Positions 1-8,324 of a stretch of DNA of 64,000 nt are shown piece by piece (position 1 is the stretch's first letter; the number at the start of each line of letters is the position of its first letter). The notes below the pieces were generated by a model. The model had not been told where the DNA came from, did not search any database, and saw nothing but the letters and a program-made list of their open reading frames with translations. Location of the stretch: assembly GCA_963766605.1 (NCBI GenBank), contig CAVYAT010000007.1:1147514-1211513 (forward strand), in the 5' to 3' direction. The stretch is from AC-49 sp963766605 (GTDB lineage Bacteria; Actinomycetota; Thermoleophilia; Solirubrobacterales; Solirubrobacteraceae). Position numbers and translations under genes: made by a program.

Positions 1-175
1 GGAAGCAGGGCAGGCCGGCGAGTTCGTCGTAGTTCGGGTTGACGGGGTAGATCGGGCCGCCGAAGCCGCCGCGGGTCAGGTTGGTCAGCGTGCGGGCGGG
101 CAGGCTGCGCTCGCGGCCGGACGCGCCGACGAGCGCGACCGACCGCGGCGAGAAGACACCCCGCGCGCCGTTCAC
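1..175 (-). CDS. NDP-forming acyl-CoA synthetase, N-terminal fragment
   Basis: This is the first 58 codons of a gene running off the left edge. The translation begins with GTG and contains FSPRSVALVGAS followed by a GGFGGPIYPVNPNYDELAG stretch. That is the Rossmann-type CoA-binding domain opening of ADP/GDP-forming acyl-CoA synthetases (acetyl-CoA synthetase, ATP-grasp type). The start codon lies immediately after the TAG stop of the upstream phosphatidyltransferase, so the two are probably co-transcribed. Only the N-terminus is visible, so substrate and completeness cannot be judged. Confidence 0.75.
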   Translation of the reverse strand, partial: MNGARGVFSPRSVALVGASGRERSLPARTLTNLTRGGFGGPIYPVNPNYDELAGLPCF

Positions 176-868
176 CTAGTGCCCGGCCGCGGGTTCGAGC
201 GCGGCGAGCGCGCGCAGGTTCGCGGCGGCGCGGTGCAGGAGCGACAGCGACATGACGACGATCATCGCGATCCCGACGATATCCAGCGCCTGCCACGTCT
301 GCCCGAGCACGTGCACGTGGAAGTTGAGGCCGGCGGCGAGCGCCCCAGTCGCGGCGGCGAGCGCGATCCGCGCCTCGGTCGGGCCGAAGATGCCATACCC
401 GATGCGGAACTGGCCGCGGGTCTGGGCCTCCAGGTAGACGTTGATCGAAAGGGTGAGGTACATGAGGCCGACGGCCATGCCGACCGGCAGCATCATGTAG
501 GGCGAGAGGCCGATCCCGATCGCGATCGCGGCGGTCGAGACCACGTCGACCAGGTGGTCGAGGTAGTAGCCGTAGCGCGGGCGCTCGATGTGGCGGGCGC
601 GGGCGAGCGAGCCGTCGAGCGAGTCGCCGAACCAGTTGAGCGCGAGCAGGCCGACGCCGACCCACAGCAGTGCCGGTAGCTCGCCGGCGAGGGCGAAGCA
701 GGCGGCGAATCCGAGCGCGGCAACGACGCCGAACGTCGTCAGGTGATCGGGCGCGATCCGGCGGGGGAGGCGCGGCGCGAGCCACGCGATCGTGCGCTGC
801 TCGATGGGTGCGAGCAGGAAGTCCATCTGCCGCTGGGCTTGGTGACCGTCGGTCAATAACGTATCCAT
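176..868 (-). CDS. CDP-alcohol phosphatidyltransferase family protein
   Basis: This is a 230-residue multi-spanning membrane enzyme. Residues 82-108 carry the family motif D-x2-D-G-x2-A-R-x9-G-x3-D-x3-D, read here as DSLDGSLAR followed by GYYLDHLVD; it binds the metal and the CDP-alcohol. Hydrophobic segments flank the motif from about residue 45 to 80 and in several blocks from 108 to 215. The family moves a phosphoalcohol group onto a lipid or polyol acceptor at the cytoplasmic membrane. The acceptor cannot be told from sequence. It is transcribed away from the tRNA genes and followed directly by the acyl-CoA synthetase. Confidence 0.85.
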   Translation of the reverse strand: MDTLLTDGHQAQRQMDFLLAPIEQRTIAWLAPRLPRRIAPDHLTTFGVVAALGFAACFALAGELPALLWVGVGLLALNWFGDSLDGSLARARHIERPRYGYYLDHLVDVVSTAAIAIGIGLSPYMMLPVGMAVGLMYLTLSINVYLEAQTRGQFRIGYGIFGPTEARIALAAATGALAAGLNFHVHVLGQTWQALDIVGIAMIVVMSLSLLHRAAANLRALAALEPAAGH

Positions 869-935
869 GAAGCGAGGTACGCTCGCGGTCGCGTTCGGTT
901 ACACGCCGCATGCCGATATCATCGCCGCGAGCTTT

Positions 936-1006
936 GCGGGCGAAGTGTTGTGGTTGCACAGAAGCCTTCCAAGCTTCTAGGGCGGGTTCGATTCCCGTCG
1001 CCCGCT
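936..1006 (+). tRNA. tRNA-Gly (anticodon UCC)
   Basis: A full cloverleaf can be drawn. The acceptor arms GCGGGCG and CGCCCGC pair over 7 bp. The anticodon arm is GAAGC-CTTCCAA-GCTTC, giving anticodon TCC. The T arm has the TTCGATT loop. The discriminator is T1006 and no CCA is encoded. It lies 17 bp before the tRNA-Pro gene and both are probably on one transcript. Confidence 0.93.
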
Positions 1007-1023
1007 TGTGGGAAGCATGGCCA

Positions 1024-1097
1024 CGGGGAGTGGCGCAGTCTGGTAGCGCACCCGGCTGGGGGCCGGGCGGTCGCAGGTTCAAATCCTGTCTCCCCGA
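1024..1097 (+). tRNA. tRNA-Pro (anticodon GGG)
   Basis: The acceptor stem is CGGGGAG/CTCCCCG. The anticodon arm is CCCGG-CTGGGGG-CCGGG, giving anticodon GGG. The T loop TTCAAAT sits between GCAGG and CCTGT. The discriminator is A1097 and no CCA is encoded. Its 3' half, from the anticodon loop to 4 nt past the gene, is repeated near 38.12 kb, which makes this the likely integration site of the following island. Confidence 0.94.
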
Positions 1098-1101
1098 TTC
1101 G
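1054..1101 (+). repeat. att-like direct repeat, tRNA-proximal copy
   Basis: These 48 bp are the 3' half of tRNA-Pro plus 4 nt. They match 38116-38163 in the same orientation at 47 of 48 positions; the only difference is T1087 versus C38149. Tyrosine recombinases commonly use tRNA 3' halves as attachment cores, with the element rebuilding the tRNA at one end. In this copy the T-stem pair A1075-T1087 is intact, whereas the distal copy would have an A-C mismatch there. So this is the functional tRNA end and the other is the displaced one. Confidence 0.8.
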
Positions 1102-1133
1102 ACGAAAGCCCTGCTAATGACGGGGTTTTGTCG
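1100..1133 (+). terminator. Hairpin after tRNA-Pro
   Basis: An imperfect stem pairs CGACGAAAGCCC with GGGGTTTTGTCG around a short loop and contains a T run on its right arm. Position and shape suit transcription termination or 3' processing of the tRNA transcript. Confidence 0.5.
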
Positions 1134-1160
1134 TTCAGCCGCGCATTCGGCGACCGGGCG

Positions 1161-1180
1161 GGGGTCCAAACGGGGTCCAA
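1161..1180. repeat. Paired GGGGTCCAA repeats (element end A)
   Basis: GGGGTCCAA occurs at 1161-1169 and 1172-1180, an 11-bp period. A third copy is at 1333-1341. The same pairing occurs at 38013-38021 and 38025-38033. In both places the pair is followed by AGGTAnT...CAGAG and then a tRNA-Pro 3'-half copy. The helical-turn spacing suggests binding sites of an integrase or excisionase; that role is inferred. Confidence 0.55.
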
Positions 1181-1250
1181 TTCGGATGCGCCGTCAAACC
1201 ACGCATTTGCAGGTATTTCATCAGAGGCGACCGTGACGTCGCGGGCCGCG

Positions 1251-1285
1251 GGCCGGGCGGTCGCAGGTTCCAGACCCGGTCTCCC
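1251..1285 (+). repeat. Degenerate second copy of the tRNA-Pro 3' half
   Basis: Positions 1251-1270 match tRNA-Pro 1061-1080 exactly over 20 bases, then diverge in the T arm and recover at GTCTCCC. The copy cannot fold a proper T stem. It reads as an old attachment-site remnant 190 bp beyond the real gene. Confidence 0.6.
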
Positions 1286-1420
1286 AATCGAAAAACCCCA
1301 GCAACTCGTGATGTTTCCCGCACAAGTCTGGTGGGGTCCAATTGCGGACAGCGCAGCGATAGTGCAACGACGTGCAGGTGGGCCGGCGGAGCGCCAATGA
1401 GCCCGTCGCGCCGCGAGGGG

Positions 1421-2458
1421 CTAGACGGGGTCGGCAACCAACGCATGCAGCTCCAGTAGCTGCCGCAGTGTTTCCTCGGTGCCGCCACGCTCCGCTGGGC
1501 GGCGACCCATCCCGCATTCGGTGGCCACGCCGAACTCGGGGACAACCCTTTGCGCGGCCGCAATTCGGCGTCGGGCGCCTTGTTCACCGTCGCGCATGTG
1601 CACGAGCCCGAGGTAGAGCTCCGTGTCGCTGTGAACGCCCAGGGTGGACAGCGGGGCGAAGTACGCATCGTCGTCGCGGTCGATCGGGACCGGAATGTGC
1701 AGGAACGCGACCGGCCGCTCGACCTTCGCCAGGAAACCATTGACGAGCCCGACGAGGTTGGCGGTGTCGGTCGGCTGCGCAAGGTGTTCGTGCTGCCAGT
1801 CGCCATAGCAGAGGTGGAAGCCGAGCTCGACGTCGTCGGGGATCCACGCCGCAATACGCGCGACGTGATCGACGACGGCCTGCTTGGGATCCGCCGCCGG
1901 GTACGGGACCCAGCCCTCGTACACCCACACCTCGACGCACACGTCCCACTGCACGGCGAGCCGATCGTGCGGGATGTTGGCGAGGATCTGCGTCACCTCG
2001 CGATGCATCGCCTCCTCGTAGCGTGGCGCGAGGACCGCGATGTTCGGGTCCTGGCCCAGCCACGCCCAGATGTTGGCCAGCGGTGTCGGCATCGCAGCGA
2101 GGAACTTCACCCCCGCCGGGATGGTGCCGTCGGACTGGAGGCGGTCGAACGTCGCGAAGGACTCGATGAGGACGCTCGCATAACCGAGGTCGCCGAAATC
2201 GACCTGGTTCGGGTCGTAGCCCGCCTTGAGGCGCGCGGTGGGAGGGGTGCCGGGCATCCCAGGTGGGCCCTCCTCAAAGGCCTCGTTCTCGAGCAGCTTC
2301 TCCTGCTGGTAGCTGATCCAAAGCGCACGCGGGCCGGTCTCGCCGTCCGGTATGCGGTGCAACCGGTCGCCGAGTACGCCCGAGACCTCGCGGAACACGG
2401 ACTCGGCATCGTCAAGCGGGACGCTGCCGACCAGGTGGACACCCTTGGGATTGCTCAT
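1421..2458 (-). CDS. MetE C-domain-like zinc methyltransferase-family protein (subtype B)
   Basis: This 345-residue protein resembles the C-terminal catalytic barrel of cobalamin-independent methionine synthase (UROD/MetE-like superfamily). It opens with HLVGSVPLDD and HRIPDGETGPR. The zinc-ligand pattern is visible as H215-x-C217 in GFHLCYGD and C315 in ATECGMG, with E280 a possible acidic ligand. Full MetE is about 750 residues, so this is a single-domain form. It starts 10 bp after the FAD-linked oxidase stop, which suggests one operon. Homocysteine methylation is doubtful in this catabolic setting. A thiol- or folate-dependent alkyl transfer on a pathway intermediate is possible but unproven. 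Confidence 0.72.
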   Translation of the reverse strand: MSNPKGVHLVGSVPLDDAESVFREVSGVLGDRLHRIPDGETGPRALWISYQQEKLLENEAFEEGPPGMPGTPPTARLKAGYDPNQVDFGDLGYASVLIESFATFDRLQSDGTIPAGVKFLAAMPTPLANIWAWLGQDPNIAVLAPRYEEAMHREVTQILANIPHDRLAVQWDVCVEVWVYEGWVPYPAADPKQAVVDHVARIAAWIPDDVELGFHLCYGDWQHEHLAQPTDTANLVGLVNGFLAKVERPVAFLHIPVPIDRDDDAYFAPLSTLGVHSDTELYLGLVHMRDGEQGARRRIAAAQRVVPEFGVATECGMGRRPAERGGTEETLRQLLELHALVADPV

Positions 2459-2468
2459 GGTTCTCCTT

Positions 2469-3824
2469 CTATGGGTCGAGTCGGGCGTCCGGGAGGGCGC
2501 CGGGGTAGCTGTCGAAGCGACGTTCGGGGTCGTGCAACCGGCGCAGCTCCTCGAGCCGCGCAGCGGACTCGGGGCGCAGCACGGCCATCGGCCGGACGAA
2601 GAGGTTCGAGTCGTTGACCTTTCCGCCTGCGCAGGAGTAGGGCTCCACGCGCGCGAGCGCGTCGGCGTGCCAGGCGAGCAGCTCCGGGTCCTGGTCCGGA
2701 TCGTCGGAGACGGCGTAGACGTGAAACGACATCTCGGTCTGCAGCCCGAATGCCGCGTTGGGATGGGTCTGCGGGAGCCAGGGTGCGAGCACGATGTGTG
2801 AGTGGTCGGTCGGGAGCGACTCGAATATGGGCTTCGCGTCGCGCCAGAGCCCGGCCTCGGCGGGACGAACCCAGAGGTTGTCGGTCAGGTATCGGTAGCC
2901 CTCCGGATAGAGCTGGTCGAGCAGGAGGTACTGCGCGTCGATCGAGGATGGATGTGCGCCGACGTGCAGGAGCGCCCGGTCCAGCCCGGGGGCGCTCTCC
3001 AGCGGCGCGAACAGGCGCTCGGCATGCCCGAGGTCGTCGGCGAACGCGTAGCCGGTGATCATCACGATCGTCCCGTCGTGCCCAGGCAGCGGGCTGTGGA
3101 CCGCGACGGCGACCGGGTTGACCTGCGCGGGCAGCGCGGCGGCCGTCTCGACGTACCACGGCAGGAGCTCATCGTAGGCGTCGAGCGTGTGCATCTGGAC
3201 GGTCGCCGCCACGATCCCGGGCAGCGGGCGGACGTCGAGGTGCAGTCGCGTCACCGCGGCGAAGAAGCCCGGGCCGGAGCCGCGGGCCGCCCAGAGGAGA
3301 TCGGCATGCTGCTCATCGGTCGCGTGAAGCTCCTCGCCATCGGCGGTGACCACGTCGATCGCGCGCAGGCTGAACGCCGCCGGTCCGATGACGCGCGAGT
3401 TGAACCCGAACCCCCCACCGAGGGTGAAGCCGGCCACGCCCACGGTCGGGCAATGTCCGCTGGGGAAGTAGAGGCCGTGCGCGGCCAGAGCCGAGGTGAG
3501 CTCGTTGCCGCGCACGCCCGGTTCGACCACCGCGATCCGGGCCTCGGGATCGATCTCGATGCCTTTCAGCTCGGACAGATCGAGCAGCAGCCCGCCGTCG
3601 CGTACCGCGTTACCGCCCCAGGCATGGCCGCCGGAACGGATGCCGACCGAGAGGTCCTCTTCGCGGGCCAGCGCGACCGCGCGCGACACGTCCCGGCGAT
3701 CCCCGGCCACGACGATCACCGCGGGCATTCGGTCGGGTTTCCGGGCGTTCCAGACGGCCGCGCGCCGCGCCTCCTCGTAACCGTCGTCGCCGTGCCGGTG
3801 CACCGCACCCGTGAAGCTCTCCAT
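2469..3824 (-). CDS. FAD-linked oxidase, berberine-bridge (BBE)-like
   Basis: This is a 451-residue PCMH-type FAD oxidase. GIRSGGHAWG places H67 for 8-alpha-histidyl FAD, and PSGHCPTVGVAG places C125 for the 6-S-cysteinyl bond, so bicovalent flavin is expected. A BBE-type C-terminus (FVRPMAVLRPES then a YPGAL tail) follows. Such enzymes oxidise alcohols, sugars or phenolic substrates with O2. The start at 3824 was chosen because it begins the conserved protein and leaves a 34-bp divergent promoter with the monooxygenase on the other strand; the longer in-frame reading overlaps that gene. Confidence 0.85.
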   Translation of the reverse strand: MESFTGAVHRHGDDGYEEARRAAVWNARKPDRMPAVIVVAGDRRDVSRAVALAREEDLSVGIRSGGHAWGGNAVRDGGLLLDLSELKGIEIDPEARIAVVEPGVRGNELTSALAAHGLYFPSGHCPTVGVAGFTLGGGFGFNSRVIGPAAFSLRAIDVVTADGEELHATDEQHADLLWAARGSGPGFFAAVTRLHLDVRPLPGIVAATVQMHTLDAYDELLPWYVETAAALPAQVNPVAVAVHSPLPGHDGTIVMITGYAFADDLGHAERLFAPLESAPGLDRALLHVGAHPSSIDAQYLLLDQLYPEGYRYLTDNLWVRPAEAGLWRDAKPIFESLPTDHSHIVLAPWLPQTHPNAAFGLQTEMSFHVYAVSDDPDQDPELLAWHADALARVEPYSCAGGKVNDSNLFVRPMAVLRPESAARLEELRRLHDPERRFDSYPGALPDARLDP

Positions 3825-3858
3825 GCGCAGAACTATAGCGCGTGCTAGAATCCGCGAG
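3825..3858. promoter_or_regulatory. Divergent promoter with AGAACT and CTA...TAG elements
   Basis: Only 34 bp separate two divergent starts. The AT-richer core AGAACTATAGCGCGTGCTAGAAT (3829 onward) has a partial inverted repeat, CTA and TAG around GCGC, and carries the AGAACT half-site found again at 7051 and 25366. A TetR gene closes the rightward operon. I infer an operator that controls both directions. Confidence 0.45.
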
Positions 3859-4978
3859 ATGGACAAAGCGTTGATCGTCGGCGGCGGTCCGGCCGGGATG
3901 TCCGCCGCCCTCGCGCTGACCCAGGCCGGCGTCGAGTGCGTGATCGTCGAGCTCACAAGCGACTGGCGGCCCGCCGGCGTGGGGATCGCGTTGCAGAGCC
4001 CGCCGCTGCGAGCGGCGAAGGCCCTCGGGCTGTTCGACGCGATCGTTCGCGTGGCACGACCGCATGCAGACCTCGTCATGTGCACCGCGACCGGCGAGCA
4101 GCTCGCGGTCATCCCCAACGTCAACGTCAACGAGCCCGACGACCCGCCGTTCGTCAACATGTCGCGTATCGCCTTGCACGAAGTGATGGTGGAGGCGGTC
4201 GAGCGCCACGGAGTCGCGGTGCGCCTGGGCACGACGATCGATCGGCTCGAAGATCGCGGCGACGGGATCCGGGCCACGCTCAGCGACGGCGCCGTCGAGG
4301 ACTACGACCTGGTCGTGGGTGCCGACGGCGTGAACTCCCGGGTCCGCGAGATGGCGCTGCCCGACGCTCCGCGGCCGGGATACGCGGGCCAGACGATCTG
4401 GCGTTTCGGATGCCGTTGCCCCGACGGCCTCGATCGGTACACGATCATGGTCGCCGGTCCTCACCGGATCGGTCTCGTGCCGTTGCCGGACGACGATCTG
4501 TACCTCTGGATGCTCGACACCACCGCACCCACCGAGCGTCCGCCGCGGGACGAGCTGCTGGGTCTCTTCCAGGATCGGATGGCGTTGTATGGCGGCTTCG
4601 CGCCCGCGGTGGCCGAGCAGGCGACGGATCCGGATCAGCTCGACTTCCGCGCGCTGCGCTGGCTGCTCGTTGAACCGCCCTGGCATGCGGGCCACGTGGT
4701 GCTCGTCGGCGACGCAGTCCACACCACAACGCCGCACCTCGCCTATGGCGCCGGCCTCGCGATCGAGGACGCCGTCGTGCTCGGTGAGCTGGTGCGCGAA
4801 GGCGTCACGCCGCCCGCTCTCGGACAACGCCTCGCCGAACGCCGGTTCGAGCGCGCGCGCGTCGTGGTGGAGAACTCGCTCCAGCTCTCGAAATGGGAGC
4901 AGCAGCCCGGCCCCCCGAACCCGGACGCGCCCGCGACTCATCGGCGCCACGCTGGACACCCTCGCACAGCCGATCTGA
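3859..4978 (+). CDS. FAD-dependent aromatic monooxygenase (frameshift near the 3' end)
   Basis: This class A flavin hydroxylase (about 372 residues) hydroxylates aromatic rings with NAD(P)H. GGGPAG near residue 8 binds ADP, VVGADGVNSRVR is the DG motif, and VVLVGDAVHTTTPH is the GD motif. The frame seen runs through into the TetR gene. However, the other frame ends in LIGATLDTLAQPI with a TGA at 4976-4978, a typical tail for this family, and that TGA overlaps the TetR ATG as TGATG. A one-base insertion near 4932 explains the apparent fusion. It heads a two-gene operon with TetR. Confidence 0.85.
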
Positions 4979-5553
4979 TGGCGGTCCGACCGCCCCAGCA
5001 GGCGCGATCACGGGCGACATGGGACCGCGTTCTCGATGCGGGCGTGACGATCCTCGAAGAGGACGGCTACGAGGGCCTGACCATCGCGGCGCTCTGTGAC
5101 AGAGCCGGCGTGACGGCGCCCACGATCTACGCGCGCGCCCCGACCAAGCAGACCCTGTCGATGGCCGTCTACGACCATGCCGTGGCTCGACTGGACTCGA
5201 GCGCATCGCTCGAGCCCGGCGCGACGCCGCGCCAGGCCGTGCAATCGCTCGCCGAGATCTTCCTCGGCAACGCCCGGCTGCTGCGTGTGTTGATCAACCG
5301 CGCCGGCGTCGACGAAGACGTCCACCGGCGCGGGTCAGAAGAGACCACGCTCCTGGCGCGGCGCTTCCGCACGGCCGTCGGCGGTGACGAGCGCACGGCC
5401 GACGCATGCTTCCGCGTCATGGTCGGAGCCCTCGCGCACCGCGTCGTGTACGGCGCGGACTTCGACTCCGACATCGAGCTGTCGGACGAGGAGCTCGTTG
5501 AGACCCTCAGCGCGATGGCGGAGTTCTACCTGGGCCGGCAGCGGCGCCCCTGA
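4978..5553 (+). CDS. TetR/AcrR family transcriptional regulator
   Basis: This 191-residue regulator has an N-terminal helix-turn-helix: LTIAALCDRAGVTAPTIYAR around residues 31-50. A ligand-binding helical domain follows. The start ATG overlaps the monooxygenase stop (TGATG), implying translational coupling. It resembles the TetR at 7.65 kb, as both have IYARAP followed by AVYD. It probably senses the pathway substrate and represses the adjacent catabolic promoters; the AGAACT elements are candidate sites. Confidence 0.88.
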   Translation: MAVRPPQQARSRATWDRVLDAGVTILEEDGYEGLTIAALCDRAGVTAPTIYARAPTKQTLSMAVYDHAVARLDSSASLEPGATPRQAVQSLAEIFLGNARLLRVLINRAGVDEDVHRRGSEETTLLARRFRTAVGGDERTADACFRVMVGALAHRVVYGADFDSDIELSDEELVETLSAMAEFYLGRQRRP

Positions 5554-5785
5554 TCAGCGTCAGCCGGGCGCGTCCGGGCCATGTACAGCTCATCTGTGCG
5601 CCGCAGCCGCCGACCGCTCTGATGTCGACCGCAACGAGGCCGACGAGGCCGAGGAACGGCGTGGCGTAGCCGGCGTGGGCGCGGGGACCCTGAACGATCT
5701 CCGCGTAAGGGACGCCGAGGCGGTCCGCGTCCGCCGCGGGAACCTCGACAATGTCGCCAGGCTTCAGGTCTCGGGCGCGCGTCAT
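5507..5785 (-). CDS. Small hypothetical protein coupled to a monooxygenase
   Basis: This 92-codon reading frame begins MTRARDLKPGDIVEVPAADADRL. Its ATG overlaps the stop of the preceding monooxygenase (ATGA), which is the main reason to accept it. The first 60 residues look protein-like; the tail is Arg/Pro-rich and overlaps the convergent TetR by 47 bp, so the true end could differ if an indel is present. I do not recognise the family. Confidence 0.45.
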   Translation of the reverse strand: MTRARDLKPGDIVEVPAADADRLGVPYAEIVQGPRAHAGYATPFLGLVGLVAVDIRAVGGCGAQMSCTWPGRARLTLIRGAAAGPGRTPPSR

Positions 5786-6996
5786 CGGTCCGCCCCGGCC
5801 ACGGCTGGCTGGGGCTCCTCGATCTCCGCAAGCTGGGCGAGGATGTCCCCGGGCATCTTCTCGCCGATGACTTTCTGCAGGAGCGGCGTGTGGTCGAAGA
5901 CGAGGTCGCGCAGAGGGCGCAGCGGCTTGGGCAGGCGGTGGAACATCCTGCCGTTCATGTACGCGAGCTCGGTGACGCTCTTGGTGTGCGGTTTGCGTCG
6001 GTCCTCGTAGGCCTGGAGCGCGCCGCGGACCGCGGTGGTGTCGGCGATGTCGACCGCATCGAGCTCACGGGCGAGGAAGTAGCCGTCCTCGATCGACATC
6101 CCGGCCCCGTAGGCGGCATAGGGCGAGGTCGGATGCGCCGCGTCGCCGAGCAGCGTCACCCGCCCCTTGCCCCACTGCTTGCGCGGCTTGCGATCGCGGA
6201 TCTCCCAGCGCTGCATGTTCTCGTGGGGCGACGCCTTGATCAGCGACGGCAGCGGCTCGGCGAAGTCCTTGGCGCGCTCGTAGGCGAACGCATGAAGGTC
6301 CGGGGGATCGGGCGAACCCGGCTCGCACGCCTCGAGGACCCACCACTCGTAGCCGCCGCGGCCGTCGTGGCGGATCGGGGTGTAGCTGGCCTGCGTCGTG
6401 CGGTTATGCGCGATGACGCCTTCGCTCGGGACCTCGCCGTCGACGTAGAGCCAGCCGCCGACGAGGTGCAGGCCCTGCTCGCGGATCGGCTCGTCGCCCC
6501 ACAGGATGCTTCGAACGGTCGAGCGCAGACCGTCGGCGCCGATCACCACGTCGGCCTCGGCGGGATCGTGCTCGGCGAACTCGATCGCGACGCGATCGCC
6601 GCGGTCGTCGAGCTTGGTGACGTGGTGGCCGAGCCGCAGCACGCCATCGGGCAGCGAGTCGATCATGCGCTTGTACAGCCCCCAGCGCAGCAGGCCGATG
6701 AACCCGCCGCCGTAGCGCTCCTCGACTTCGGGCGTGAGGCGCACGTCGGCGCGCAGGTGCCCGTCCCAGCGCCGGAAGGTCGAGTGGCACGGCGCGCCGA
6801 GGTCGGTGGTATCGACACCGAGCACCTCGAGCACCTTCTGCGGCGGTGGCCAGAGGTTCAGGATGTTGCCGGCGGCCTTGATCTCGCTGTAGCGCTCGTA
6901 GAGCGCGACGTCGTAGCCGAGCCGGTGGTGGGCCAGTGCGGCGGCCATGCCGCCCGGACCGGCGCCGACGATTGCGATGTGTCCCCGTGTGCTCAC
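5782..6996 (-). CDS. FAD-dependent monooxygenase (salicylate hydroxylase-like)
   Basis: This is an intact 404-residue class A flavoprotein. The GAGPGG Rossmann motif is at residues 11-16, the DG motif VIGADGLRSTVR at 151-162, and the GD motif LLGDAAHPTSPYAAYG from 282. It should hydroxylate or decarboxylatively hydroxylate an aromatic acid or phenol using NAD(P)H and O2. The promoter region upstream (6997-7072) carries the inverted-repeat element at 7051. The small downstream gene overlaps its stop. Confidence 0.87.
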   Translation of the reverse strand: MSTRGHIAIVGAGPGGMAAALAHHRLGYDVALYERYSEIKAAGNILNLWPPPQKVLEVLGVDTTDLGAPCHSTFRRWDGHLRADVRLTPEVEERYGGGFIGLLRWGLYKRMIDSLPDGVLRLGHHVTKLDDRGDRVAIEFAEHDPAEADVVIGADGLRSTVRSILWGDEPIREQGLHLVGGWLYVDGEVPSEGVIAHNRTTQASYTPIRHDGRGGYEWWVLEACEPGSPDPPDLHAFAYERAKDFAEPLPSLIKASPHENMQRWEIRDRKPRKQWGKGRVTLLGDAAHPTSPYAAYGAGMSIEDGYFLARELDAVDIADTTAVRGALQAYEDRRKPHTKSVTELAYMNGRMFHRLPKPLRPLRDLVFDHTPLLQKVIGEKMPGDILAQLAEIEEPQPAVAGADR

Positions 6997-7050
6997 GACG
7001 TCTCCAGGCAGCGGTCGCGTCTGCGGCCGCGGGCGACCCTACCGTAGACC

Positions 7051-7071
7051 AGAACTAAAAATCAAGTTCGG
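7051..7071. promoter_or_regulatory. Inverted-repeat operator candidate GAACT-N8-AGTTC
   Basis: GAACT at 7052-7056 and AGTTC at 7065-7069 form an inverted repeat with an 8-bp spacer, flanked by A on the left and GG on the right. The whole 21-bp element matches 25366-25386 with only two differences, both in the spacer. On the minus strand it contains TTGATT, a possible -35, and lies about 55 bp upstream of the monooxygenase ATG. Probably a TetR binding site. Confidence 0.55.
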
Positions 7072-7072
7072 A

Positions 7073-7601
7073 TTAGCCGTGATGATCCCAGCTGGACCCG
7101 AGCCGACGACCACCGATCTCGGCCGGCTCGGCGTCGAGCAGGATCCAGGCGAAGCGGCACGGCGCGTCGCTCAGGTTGTGCCAGACGTGGTTGGTCGCGC
7201 GCTGGATGACGACGTCGCCGGCACGGATCGTCACCGAATCGCCGCCATCGGTCTCCATGACGCACTCGCCCTCCAGGCAGATCCCGTAGTCCAGGCTCTC
7301 CGTACGGTGCATCGGCGACCGCGCGCCCGGGGCCAGCACCCCGATGCGCAGGACCGTGCCGCGGCCGCTGCCGATGATCGTCTCCGCGCTGCCCTCGCGC
7401 TGGCGCGCGCGCAGCCGCGTCGGAGACATCGACCGGCATCTCGTGTGTTGCCCACAGTTGGAAGAACGTCGCGTCCGTGCGGTCTGCGTCCTCGGCGAGC
7501 CCGCGACCGGGCATCAGCTCATCGGCGACGATCACCGCCTTGCCGTCCCGGTCGTGGCCGGTGACGATCCTGCGGACGCGCAGTCGTTCGAGGTCACTCA
7601 T
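7073..7601 (-). CDS. Cupin-domain protein (frameshifted)
   Basis: The N-terminal part starts at 7601 as MSDLERLRVRRIVTGHDRDG and contains LWATHEMP. The second part is in another frame, with APGARSPMHRTESLDYG and RAGDVVIQRATNHVWHN, the two cupin motifs. The frames must join between about 7400 and 7440, and the total length is off by one base. The single-domain cupin probably binds a metal through the H and E residues of these motifs. Relatives in catabolic clusters act as small dioxygenase- or isomerase-like enzymes. It is divergent from the TetR gene at 7653. Confidence 0.75.
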
Positions 7602-7652
7602 GGCGCCGAGACTAGTTGGAGCAACGGTTCGGTTTCATGTTAGCCTGGCGCA

Positions 7653-8324
7653 ATGGCCACGCAACCGCGTCCTGTCGAGGCCGAGCCAGGACTCCTGCGT
7701 CCGCCCGCTGCAGAGCCGCAGCCGCAAGTCGCTCGAACGCGTCCTGGTCGCCGGCAAGGAGCTCTTGGAGGAGAAGGGCTGGGAGGGCTTCACGGTGCAG
7801 GAGGTCAGTCGGCGCGCGAAGGTCTCGATCGGATCGATCTACGCGCGCGCTCCGAGCAAGGAGGCGCTGCTGCTCGCGGTCTACGACCGCGCGCTGGTCG
7901 ACATCAGGGCCGACAACGAACGCCTTCAGGACGACAGCCGCTGGGAGGGCCTCGAACCTCGTGAGTTGATCATCGAGGCCGTGCGCGAGGTCGCCGAAGC
8001 GATGCTGCGCCACGAGAGGATTCTCGCGGTTTTCATGAACCGCTCCCCGGTCGATCCCGTGCTCCGGGGCCGTGCGTTCGAGGAGATCCAGCGGCTTGCC
8101 GCGCGCTGGGAGGAGCTGATGCTGCGCCACGCCACGGCGGTCACGCACCCGGACTCCGAACTGGCGATCGAGATCGCCTTCCGGATGGTCTTTGCGACCG
8201 TCCAGCGCCGTGTGCAGTTCGGCCCTGACTTCGGCGCCTACCGGCCGGTGTCCGACGAGACGCTGGCCGATGAGGTCGGGCGCGCGATCGCCGCCTACCT
8301 CCTCGAGCATCCTCGCCGTCGTGA
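7653..8324 (+). CDS. TetR/AcrR family regulator (frameshifted at both ends)
   Basis: The body reads SLERVLVAGKELLEEKGWEG, then TVQEVSRRAKVSIGSIYARA as helix-turn-helix, and a C-terminal ligand domain. The only good ATG (7653) is in another frame that joins the body near 7705 across a C-rich run. The body also overruns the next gene unless a base is missing near 8308, after which a TGA at 8322-8324 would overlap the GTG of the amidohydrolase, as in neighbouring gene pairs. It lies divergent from the cupin gene and is likely the local repressor. Confidence 0.78.

Larger units (their letters stand above)
1098..1420. other. Gene-free att region between tRNA-Pro and the first island gene
   Basis: About 320 bp without a convincing gene. 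It holds the tRNA terminator-like hairpin, the GGGGTCCAA repeats, an AGGTATTTCATCAGAG stretch that resembles 38058-38071, and the degenerate tRNA-half copy. I see no integrase or transposase remnant that can be recognised by translation. Confidence 0.6.
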
